A DNA stretch of 28,180 nt, from the NCBI GenBank assembly GCA_943704425.1, contig CALSCP010000031.1, positions 109,666 through 137,845 on the forward strand. The letters are read 5' to 3'. The notes under the pieces are model-generated. The model saw only the letters and a program-made list of their open reading frames with translations, was not told the DNA's origin and searched no databases. Shown piece after piece: positions 1 through 8,801 of the stretch (positions are counted from its first letter, which is position 1; each line of letters starts with the position of its first letter). This DNA is from Ministeria vibrans ATCC 50519. Taxonomy: Eukaryota; Opisthokonta; Filasterea. The position numbers and the translations under genes were made by a program.

Positions 1-178
1 AAAAAAAAAAAAGTGATCACTCACAAGAGCTGAAAACGTTACTTGAGCTCAGTCACAATAGCTCACCCTAAGTCTTTTTTTTTTTTTTTTTTTCTCAATT
101 CTCTCCTTTGCCTACCTTCAACCCTTGGCAAAGTGCACGGCGTGATCAGGGCCCGGGGCAGGCGGCATCAGCGATCCT
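1..178. promoter_or_regulatory. Upstream region of APC5 with long T run
   Basis: This stretch lies before the first APC5 ATG. It holds an A run at the window edge (1-12) and a run of 19 T (75-93). The APC5 frame has a stop at 143-145 and no ATG between it and 179, so translation cannot start further upstream without another exon. I see no other gene here. It probably contains the promoter and 5' leader, but no core element can be named. Confidence 0.35.
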
Positions 179-2704
179 ATGGCGCACATCACTTCCCTGT
201 CGCCGCACAAGATCTCCCTGCTCATTCTTGTGCTCAACCACATCACCAACCGTGATGACAGACCCGCCCCTGTGCGCCAGGCCCTCGCCAGCTTTCTCGT
301 CGACCAGATCAACGTAAATTTTCAAAGAAAAAAGAAAAATGTGCCCACCCTGTCGCTCTGCGTGCTTGTAGAGCGTCGAGTCGCACGCCGAGCCGTCCCT
401 CAGTTGCTTTGTTCGCCAAATGTGTCTCCCTGCGCTCGGCGCGGACCTCGCACGCAGTCTGGTGGCGCAACTGGGCGCCATTGAGACCATCGACAACCTG
501 TGCGACTTCTTCGTCGACGTCTCTGAGACAGTCCCGGAAGCGCCGCAGCTTGGCGCCCAGAACATCGCCCTGGCTGAGTCTCTCTTTGGCCTGTACAACC
601 GACGCGTGCTTCTCGCATACGACACAATGGATTTTCTTGAGGTGCAGACAGAAAGACGGACGATAACACACACAACTCACTTTCTTTTTTGTTGTTTCTT
701 TCTCTGTTAGATTGCTACTCTGTTTGAACAACTCCAACAGTACGTGAGTTTACAAGCGCCAGTCACAGTAGACGACGAGGCAACGGCAGCGAACGTAGTA
801 GGACTTCGCCGACCTCTCCTCGATGCGGTCGAGGTCACGTACGAGGAGGTGCTCGCGCGCGAGTCATCTCAAATGGACACCACCACCACCACCACCCCCG
901 GCACTGGTGCTGACGATACCGCCTTGTCGCGTGCACTAAGCCACGCTGAATGTCATCAGTTCCTCCAAGACCAGGCGGCGCTTCTTGACTCGCCTTATGC
1001 CGAGCATGCCTTGGGACCCGTCGCCCTTCAGCGTCTCATTGACCGCATGCTCAATGCTCATCCCGACCTGTATATTGCCCATTTAGTCAGTTTTCTCAAT
1101 TGCGTTCGCTCGCGCGAGTTCCTTGGCGCCCTCAACGCCCTCCATCGCTATGCGGACCTGTGCAAACGTGCCGACAAGCACAAGTCGTCCTTTCCTTTCG
1201 TCTCGCTCTGTCTCGCATCCCTCCACTACCGCCTAGGCAACACAGACGAGTCGGAGAGGGTCGTCAGCGAATGCGTGCGCTTTGCACAGGAGCGCAAAGA
1301 CTCCCATTCGGTACTCAATGCGCTCAGCTGGCTCGTGCGTTTGTCGGAGCCCACCAAAGCGCGTTCGCTAGTCGTCACCTTCCTCCATCGCGCCCGTGAG
1401 CTTCATGTGCCTCACCAGGTTGCCATGGCTCAGCTTATGGCTGCCGAGCAAGCCATGCGCGCCGGTATTTCCCCGGCCTCCGTCCGCCAGCTTGCTTCCG
1501 TCTCCTCTTCCAATCCCGAGACTGATGCCCTCGCCCATGGTCTACAAGCGGCCCTCTGGGACTCGTATGGCAGCACTGCCCTCGCCAGTCTCTTTCGCCA
1601 ACTCTCCCTCGACTGTGGCTCGCTTGCTCAACAGCAACAACAACAGCAGCAGCAGCAACAACAACAACAGAGCAGCCAGGACATGTCCTCGTCGGATCAC
1701 AAGAGCCCCGCCAACATCTCAGCAGCATGCGCTCATATTGAGACTCTCTTCGGTCGTGGCATGCGTGACCAAGCCCTTGCACAACTCCTCGACTGTGAGC
1801 AGTCAATTGCCCGCCACCATCGCTTCCTGCGCCCCGACGACGCCGACGAACTGCGCGCCTGTCGTCTACGTCTCATGGCCGCCCAGCTAGTACATGCTGG
1901 CCAATGGTGCTCGGCCGAGGCGACCCTCACCGACCTCAATGGCGTGCTTGTGTCGCTCGATCGACTGGGCTCAGGTGACGTGCCCTGCCTCACCCTTGCA
2001 GGCACTGCCGCACCCACGCATCCGCGCGTTCTCCGTTGGCGCATCTTTATGGCATCCTCTCGCCAACTCCACACACAGGCACTCTCCCTCGCATCCGCCT
2101 TTGTCGAGGCCGCCTCAGCATCTACACACGCCCCACTGCTTGCCGAAGCACTCGTGGCCCATGGACGCGCTCTCACCGCCGCCCACATGCTGCACGACGC
2201 CCAGCTGTGTCTCCTGCGCGCCTGTGCCCTTTCCACCGTCATTCACTGCGTCCCCGTCCATCTCGAAGCCACCGTCGCCCTCGCACACACCCTCAACCGC
2301 ATCCACGCCACCACCAATGACACCAGTGACACCCCATCCTCGCAAGCGTCGCTCCTCCTCGACCAGACAGAGCCTGTGGCCCGTGCCGCCCACAACGCAG
2401 CTCTGCTTGGCGAGCTCCTCCTCCTCCGCTCTGCCTCTCCTTCCAACGACGACGCCGGCGACAACCGTCTCCTCCTCGACGAGGCCCAGTCCCTCTTGCT
2501 CTCCGCCGGTCATTTGCATCTCTTGCGTCGCTGCTACAAATCACAGGTACCACACACATTTGTCGTTATTCATTTGATTTATTATTGTTTTTTTTTTCTC
2601 AGGCACTTTTGGCACATTCGGAGGGTCGTTTTGCCGAACGAGACGAGTTCTCGCGTCGCTTCAAAGAAACCTCGGTGCAACTCAAAAGCAACGCAAATAT
2701 GTAA
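179..2704 (+). CDS. ANAPC5: Anaphase-promoting complex subunit 5 (APC5)
   Basis: APC5 is a TPR-type scaffold subunit of the APC/C ubiquitin ligase, which drives cyclin and securin destruction in mitosis. Four exons are read: 179-313, 372-641, 711-2546 and 2603-2704, all joined in phase 0, giving 780 residues (human APC5 is about 755). The N-terminal part (SPHKISLLILVLNHITN) aligns with the human helix beginning TPYKIAVLVLL. Exon 2 ends and exon 3 begins with LFGLYNRRVLLAYDTMDF and LFEQLQQYV, matching the conserved segment just before the TPR region. A further APC5-like block, AHLVSFLNCVRSREFLGALN, follows at about 1075-1135. The rest is alpha-helical and Ala/Leu rich, as expected for TPRs. 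A run of 14 Gln (1629-1670, mixed CAA/CAG) sits in a loop. The ATG at 179 is the first in frame, but a short upstream exon cannot be excluded because human APC5 has roughly 25 more residues there. Confidence 0.9.
1629..1670 (+). repeat. Polyglutamine tract in APC5
   Basis: Fourteen consecutive Gln codons, a mixture of CAA and CAG, lie within APC5 exon 3 and are followed by Ser-rich sequence. Codon mixing suggests the tract is kept as protein sequence and not as a freshly expanded pure triplet repeat. Confidence 0.9.
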
Positions 2705-3168
2705 ACAATATTCATCTCATTAATATAGCAGTATCAATTTAATTTCGGGTGGGTGGGAACAACTTTGATGTTTTCTTTTTTTTCATTTGACGATCTAAAT
2801 TAATTCTACGACAGAAACAGAAACGAACTGGTCAACTTTTTTATTGGACTCGAGTGGAAGCCATTTTTGTTAGTAGGCGAGTGCCAAATCGTCCAATTAG
2901 ACCATAACCTTTTTTAAGCAAGAGGGAGTGGTGGGGGGCGTCGAGGGCATAGCGAACTGTGTAGAGGGTGACCTTAATGATAATGATAATGAGTGCAGAT
3001 TGAAAGTGACAGAGACAGACGAATAATTAATCGCACTAATAATAATAGTAATCTCTCTGGTACCGGAAATACGTAATTAAGAATGCAAAAATGTAAAATT
3101 TTCTAAAAGTACGAATATCTTTCTTTTGAGTATAATTTGTAGGCGTTGGCGGGATCGGATTCCTCGGC
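2705..3168. other. AT-rich intergenic DNA, 5' flank of piggyBac copy
   Basis: No gene is seen in these 464 bases. TTAA, the piggyBac target tetranucleotide, occurs at 2739, 2800, 2914, 2974, 3027 and 3077. The stretch CTCTCTGGTACCGG (about 3053-3066) has a partner in inverted orientation after the transposase (about 5118-5131). AATCGCAcTAATAATAAT (3029-3046) recurs in direct orientation at 5153-5170 with one change. These may be subterminal transposon sequences, but I could not fix the element ends. Confidence 0.4.
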
Positions 3169-3461
3169 GTGAATTGCCCCTATAACCTATTTCAGTCCTT
3201 TTCTTCTCCAGTTCCTATGAGGGATAGGTCAAGACGGCAGGCTGGAGTGCGTGGGTTCCTCCTCCGAATGCAAGAGGAGGAGGAAGAGGCAGCAGTGGCA
3301 GATATTGTTGAAAAGGACCGCGTTGACAAAGGCATTCTGCCCAGCGACGATGAGGAGGAGGATGAGGAGGATGAGGGGGACTCCCTTGAGGCGGAAGAGG
3401 AGGAAGAAGAGGAAGAACCGGCGACTGAGACGGAAACAACGACGGTGATGGGTTCTTCGGC

Positions 3462-3469
3462 AAAAAAAA
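3462..3469 (+). other. A8 run carrying the first frame change of the transposase
   Basis: The acidic N-terminal frame reads GSSAKK into this run and then continues only to a stop at 3508-3510. The transposase frame becomes open here and continues as RKLPKTASGW. A run of seven A would keep one frame. Homopolymer slippage, a sequencing error or a real mutation would all look the same. Confidence 0.7.
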
Positions 3470-4193
3470 CGCAAGCTGCCAAAAACGGCTTCTGGTTGGA
3501 CGGCTGTTGACGCTATGCCTGACGAAATGCCTTCATTAGCTGGACTGAAGACTATTTCAGTCCATGGGAGCGAGAGGATAGAATTTGGTCCGGTGTACGA
3601 CCGGGTGGAGGGCATTTCGGCACTTTCTTGTTTCAAAAAGTTCTTCAGCGAGGCTGTTGTCGACAATATCGTCCAGGAGTCGATCAAACACGCTCGCTTG
3701 CAGGGCTACAAGCTTCAACTCGATATCCCCACCTTCTACAAGTGGCTGGCGGTCGTGTTCATCCGCGCCATTCGCCGTCCGAGGCGCACAGGCAAGCTGT
3801 GGTCAGCTGATCCATTTCAATCTTTTCCTGGAATGGGTAGGATTATGTCGTGCGACCGCTTTATGGACATCCTTCGCTTCCTCCACATCAACGACACATC
3901 CAAGGGCATGGAGGGCGCTGTCGAGGCCGACAACCTGTACCGAGTGCGGCCACTTTTGCAGAGCGTTCTCACGACGTGCAAAAGCTCATATCGCCCTTCT
4001 CAACAGGTCAGCATCGACGAGATGACAGTGCCCTTCAATGGCCGTTGCAAGCACCTCCAGCTGTTCAAGAGCAAGCCGCATGGTGCCGGTGGTGCTCTCC
4101 GCGTCGACGCGCTGTGCTCAGCGGACACAGGCTACTGTTATGCCTTTGTGTTTGAGGCAGACAACCAAAGGGCGCAGAAGACGGCGGAGATCA

Positions 4194-4232
4194 GCGGCCT
4201 GCGAATGCGGCCGATGCGGCCTGCGAATGCGG
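4194..4232 (+). repeat. 17-bp direct repeat, 22-bp period, causing frameshift
   Basis: The 17-mer GCGGCCTGCGAATGCGG is found at 4194-4210 and again at 4216-4232, with 5 bases between. A gain of 22 bases shifts the frame by +1, exactly the change seen between the upstream transposase frame and the downstream frame carrying YMDNLYV. A tandem duplication is therefore the simplest cause of the second break. Confidence 0.8.
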
Positions 4233-5632
4233 ACGCTCTGGCTCGCGGAGCAATTGCCCCAGACGCACCACTACATCTACATGGACAACCTATACGTGAC
4301 TGAGTGGCTGTTGGAGCGTCTCCGCGAACGCAAACACTTTGCACTGGGCACATGCCGAAGCCCTCCGGCCATTGTCACTCAGAAGCGTGTCGGCAAGGAC
4401 AAGCTGGAAGATGTGCGTGGTACTATGAAAATTGCTCTCAACGCCACCAAGACAGTCGCCGCATTCAGCTACTATGATACGAGCCCTGTTCACATGATGA
4501 CAACCTACCGCGCGTCGTTTGCGACCTCGGTTGCACCACGCACAAAGCGAGAGCGCCCACAAGCACTCACCGACTACAACAACTTTATGAACGGCGTCGA
4601 CCGCAACGACCAGTATCGCTGGCAGCATCCGTGCTACATGAAGTCCGTGAAGTGGTGGAAGTCAGTCTTTTTCTTCCTCGTCGACCTCAGTCTCATCAAC
4701 GCATTCATTCTGTACAAAAACCGACCGACTGCCGACCCTGACAGCCGATACACACTTGCCGACTTCCGCGTCGATCTCATTGCTCAGCTCGCGCCAGACG
4801 ACCCAAAACCGACTCTACGGCCCGGTCCCCACAAGCACAATGCACACTATGACAATAAGCGGCAAGAGAGACACTGGTTTGCCCCTAACCCCGACTTGGA
4901 CACACGAGGAAATCCCAAGTTGCGATGGTGTGCTCGCGAAGGTTGTGGCTCACGGTCGTCTTTCGTCTGCCAACAATGTGATCGGGCCTTCTGTTTTTGT
5001 GCCGCGCGTCAGTGCTTCAATATGGAACACTGTTCTTCTGCCCAAATGGTCAATTTCGAGTGAAAAATTTGTTTTTTGGAATATGCTTTTTTTTTTCATG
5101 AATTAGAAAATTCTGTACCGGAACCAGAGAGCTAATAGGAAAATAAATAGAGAATCGCATTAATAATAATCTTTTTTTTTACTTTACGATCTGACAGCCT
5201 CCGGTAAAAATTCGGCGGATTTTTGAGGCACAATGAATTTTTTGTAAGCATAATAATTTGTTTCCTAGGGGGCCATAGCCAGTTGTTGGATTGTTGGAGA
5301 CTTGGAGTACCTTAAATGTTGCAACTCACTTACTCAGTGCAGGTACTGGGGTACGACTGAGGTTTCACTGAGGTACATTTACTGTACGATGAAGCTTTTC
5401 CCTCTCGCTCGGAACTTCCAAAAAAAACACTCCCTTCTGACTCTCGTAAAGTACACTAGAATGACTAGATGACTAAAACTAGATTGCTGTACGGACCGAG
5501 GACCGACTTCAAACTGACGCTTTGGAAGAATTTATTTTAGAGTGATGATAAATTATTTCTGATATTTTTTAGAATCAAGTTTTTTATCGATTATGATGTA
5601 TAAGGTACTGCTACTTAGGGAACCCATTCGGC

Positions 5633-5652
5633 ATTCACTCAATAGAGTGAAT
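5633..5652. repeat. Perfect 8-bp inverted repeat with 4-nt loop
   Basis: ATTCACTC and GAGTGAAT flank the loop AATA. The stem is perfect but has no T tract after it. It lies in gene-poor DNA and has no assigned role. Confidence 0.7.
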
Positions 5653-5840
5653 TGACCTTCCACACCTCAGCTTATCTCATGGAACAATCGTCACTCTCAA
5701 ATTGAATCGCCAAAACCAAATTTCTCGTCCATTTGACTGCGTCCCTTTCATCATCAGTGATACATCCAGAGTCATCATCCTTGTGGTGTGACAATGGAAC
5801 ACAGGGACTCCCTTGAATTCCCCTTGAATCTCTTTTTCAC

Positions 5841-5954
5841 ATGTTCTTTCTTCCTCTGCTTCTCCTCTGCGACTCACTCATCATTGTCACTAACGCATCT
5901 GCCGCCGGCGATAGTTCACCTGCATTGCATTTTTCATCCTCTACGTGGCCATAG
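5841..5954 (+). CDS. Possible start of a small secreted protein (doubtful)
   Basis: An ATG at 5841 opens a 37-codon frame beginning MFFLPLLLLCDSLIIVTNA, which looks like a signal peptide followed by an Ala-Ala cleavage region, and it closes at a TAG (5952-5954). A GT within the frame near 5945 could be a donor joining in phase to an open stretch after the AG at 6039-6040, but later exons cannot be traced. It may equally be chance pyrimidine-rich sequence. No family is recognised. Confidence 0.2.
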   Translation: MFFLPLLLLCDSLIIVTNASAAGDSSPALHFSSSTWP

Positions 5955-6488
5955 TCGTCCGTGAAATGGCCCATTTCGTCCGTTCTGTTCTTTTTTTTCT
6001 CCAAAAAAATTATACAATCAAAAAAAAAGATACCGAATAGCTTTCGGACTGTCGCACAGTGTCTACATGTGCCTCCCCACGTCCTTCGTACACTCTTCTT
6101 CACTCATCTTTCTGGGAGGTAGTGTACGATTTTCGTTTGGTTTCTCTTTTTTCTTTTTTTTTTTCTTCTGTTTCCTTTTCTATGACCTTCCCATGACCTT
6201 TCTATACTTCCCTTTTGTGTGGTGACTGTATCATTCATAAATGGGTTGTATTCTTCGTCTTCTACTTTCTTTTGTGCTTTGCCACCGGTTGGTATCAGCA
6301 CTCAGTTATTGTCTGAGTAATAATAATACGTACAAAGAACTTCTTTACCTAAATTACCAATGTGAGTGGAAATTTAACGGAATTGTAACCCACGGGACGA
6401 TTTTACTAAAAATATATCATAAGATATTACACTTGTGCTTTTTGTTGTATATCCTGGTAACTGACTAACTGCATCATGAATAATTAGG

Positions 6489-6935
6489 ATGTATTTTTCT
6501 GTAATAATAATATTAATCGGTATGTTTTAATCACTAAGTTGTCTTCACTTGGTGTAGGTGGCTGTGCTCATTTTTGCTGCTCTTCTTTGTGCCACTCGGG
6601 TGCAAGCTCAGTCGCCTAACTTTTGCCAAGTTAGCCTTGTTTGTAAGCTTCCCTTCAAAAGACGTTCATAATAATTAAATTATGATAAAATTAGAAGAAG
6701 AAGACAATATTATTGTCCAATTTATAATAATCATTATTACTCTTAATAAATGGGCTGTATTCTTCTTCTAACAATTATTATTATAAATTATTATTACCAA
6801 TACCCAGGCGATAGCGTCGACACTGTTGTCGCCGACTACTCCGACAGTGGTGACACTCAGGGGCGCTCTTGGACGACATCGGTGAAGTCTGTGACCAGCA
6901 GCATCTTCCTTGTCGAACTCTTTGTACGCAGATAA

Positions 6936-6966
<31 letters not shown>

Positions 6967-7409
6967 TATTATTCTTAATTTATTTATTAAATTTTCTCTT
7001 TATTCTCCTAATTTTATTATACTTATTTCGTAGACCGCAAATGTTAACTCTTTGGCGAATGACGATAATTACATTACATTTGTGTAAGGGCTTTAATAAT
7101 ACTCATACTAATAATAATAATAATTATTATTATTATAATTTCTTATTAAACTTTTGTTTGTTTTGTATCAACTGCAATGACAGTGCAACGAAATCCACGA
7201 GCTCGATCCGCATCAGCACCTTTTACAACAGCTTCAACGATGCGGCAAGCCATGGTTGCTCCGTTTTCGCTGGCGATTCCTCCACCTTCGCGGGGACGTC
7301 TCGCACTGATTATGCTAGCCAAATGCAGCACAACCTTGGAGACTCCATCCCCGTTGGAACCGGCAAATGTCTCGTTTGGCGCGTGAAGCAGACGAATCTG
7401 GCTAATTAA
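6489..7409 (+). CDS. Small secreted protein of unknown family, five exons
   Basis: Exons are read as 6489-6500, 6558-6642, 6808-6923, 7034-7083 and 7184-7409, giving 162 residues. The phases agree at every junction (0, 1, 0, 2). The first exon is only 12 nt (MYFS); joined to exon 2 it forms a clear signal peptide, MYFSVAVLIFAALLCATR, with likely cleavage after VQA. The mature chain is about 140 residues, rich in Ser/Thr/Asp, with four Cys (NFC, LVCD, GCS, GKC) that could pair as two disulfides. I recognise no domain. The exons are GC-rich against very AT-rich introns, which supports the model. The micro-exon is the weakest part; an alternative first exon further upstream is possible. It converges with MED14. 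Confidence 0.6.
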
Positions 7410-7728
7410 TTGATATGCAAGCCATTTATTAATGACGTCAGACAAAGAACAAAAATAATAATAATAATAAAAAGAAAAAAAAAGACCTAAAAACGGTCAC
7501 AAAAAACAAACCTAAACGAAAGTGTATCTTCTTTGCACTTTCCTGTCGTTGTTGCAAATCGTGCCGCCGGAGTGGATAACAACGTTATTTATTTTGCATG
7601 TTTCTTCTTTTTTGTCGTTCCCCTTTTCCTTCACAAAATATAATGATCTTCTTTTTTTTTCTTCGCAAAATTGTGTGAAATGACAAAATAAAGGTGTACA
7701 AAAATAACAGAATAAATTATTATTGTTA
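7410..7728. other. Convergent 3' region between secreted gene and MED14
   Basis: These 319 bases lie between two stop codons facing each other. They contain AATAAA-type signals on the plus strand (about 7465) and TTTATT, an AATAAA on the minus strand, near 7586. This is consistent with the two 3' untranslated regions. No gene is seen. Confidence 0.5.
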
Positions 7729-8758
7729 TTAACGCAGCAGCTGCGTGCTCTTGAGCAAGAGAAGACGTTTCGTTGCGGCCGAGAGTCCTTCGTTCGCGGT
7801 TTCGCGGAGCACTGCAGCAGCACCCTGAAGGGAAGGGGTGAGGAGCGAAGCTGAGGAAGGACGCCACAGGTCGACGGAGTTGTCGATGGCCATCGACACG
7901 GGAAGCACAATCTGGTTGTCGTCCTCGGCGGTGATTTGAAGAAGACAGCGGATGCGTGGCGGGTCGGCAGTGACCACCTCGATGGCGGTGTGACCTTCTT
8001 GGGGCAGGTAGCGCGTGGCCATCTGGTCGGCGGGCGACGGGACGACAGAGGGCGCGACAAATAGAAGAGCGACACGAGGGGTGTGGGCGCGCAAGCAGCC
8101 AACGAGAGAGGCAAGAAGCACAGGGGGTGCCGTGAGGAGGCGTAGAAAGGCACGCAGTGAGGCACAGGCAGTGGATTCGGAGGCAGACGCAGCGAGAATG
8201 TTGTGCTCAAAGAGTCGTGCGAGCAGTGCGCCATCGTCAGCGTGCATGGCCGCCGTGCCTTCAAAGTGCTCGAGAAACGGGGCAATGTCGGGTCCACCAC
8301 GCAGCGTTGCCTGCACACCCGACATGGGTTCGGTAATAGTGAGCGCATTGGCTTGTCGCACGCACCGCAGTGCGTCCTTGGGTAGTTCCCTGACGAGCGA
8401 GAGCACATTGGACGTGAGCCAGTCCCATCGCACACAGTGGCGCACACTCACCAGAGCGTCGTACAGCTGTGCGGACGGCACAAACTTACGCGGTCGCTGA
8501 GGCGACGCCGCATCGGCTGCCGACGACGAATCACCGCTTTTGAGGTATGCCACCAGTGCCGGCACCGTGGACGCCAACTTCTCGGGCGTGGCCAGACCGG
8601 TGGGATCGTCGTCCAAGGAGAGACAGCAGCTAAAGGGTCGTTGGGTGGGCACCACAAACACATTGAGGGCACGCGAAAAGTCCATAAGCTTCAGTGACCA
8701 AGAGCGTACACTGCGCACCATCACTGAGGATAAACCACCACCACCACCACCACCACTG

Positions 8759-8801
<43 letters not shown>

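Larger units (their letters stand above)
3169..5063 (+). pseudogene. piggyBac-family DDD transposase, frame broken twice
   Basis: This is a DDE/D transposase of the piggyBac superfamily, which normally excises and inserts at TTAA. An acidic N-terminus (3169 onward, long Glu/Asp runs) is followed by the DDE_Tnp_1_7 core. The three catalytic Asp positions are all present: SIDEM (Asp codon 4016-4018), YMDNLYV (4284-4286) and GVDRNDQ (4599-4601 and 4608-4610). The C-terminus ends in a Cys-rich finger (about 4924-5030, WCAREGC, CQQC, CFC, CFNMEH), as in typical family members. The reading frame changes twice. The first change is at the A8 run 3462-3469, where frame 1 ends at 3510. The second is at a 17-bp direct repeat with a 22-bp period (4194-4210 and 4216-4232). 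Each adds one base modulo 3. Total coding length is about 630 codons, normal for the family. The retained motifs suggest a recent loss, or sequencing error at the A run. No intron is evident. Confidence 0.85.
5064..6488. other. Gene-poor interval after the transposase
   Basis: These 1425 bases hold no convincing gene. The start may be transposon 3' sequence, with an AATAAA at 5142 and the subterminal repeats near 5118-5131 and 5153-5170. Elsewhere there are homopolymer runs, a perfect 8-bp hairpin at 5633-5652 and one ORF with a signal-peptide look (5841). A 20-odd base motif beginning ATAAATGGG (about 6237) recurs near 6746. The ORFs here are short and lack family features. Confidence 0.5.

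Noticed and set aside
1396-2577. Overlapping plus-strand ORFs within APC5
   Set aside because: Out-of-frame shadows of the APC5 exon; Pro/Ser-rich composition reflects the coding frame.
3462-3510. Programmed ribosomal frameshift in the transposase
   Set aside because: The second lesion is a plain duplication, and no slippery-site plus structure arrangement is evident; damage or read error is simpler.
5064-6488. tRNA or other standard RNA genes in the gene-poor interval
   Set aside because: I looked for the internal B-box pattern GGTTCGANTCC and paired stems and found none.
6750-6935. Start of the secreted gene at the ATG at 6750
   Set aside because: This frame runs through AT-rich intron sequence; the spliced model gives a signal peptide and agreeing phases.
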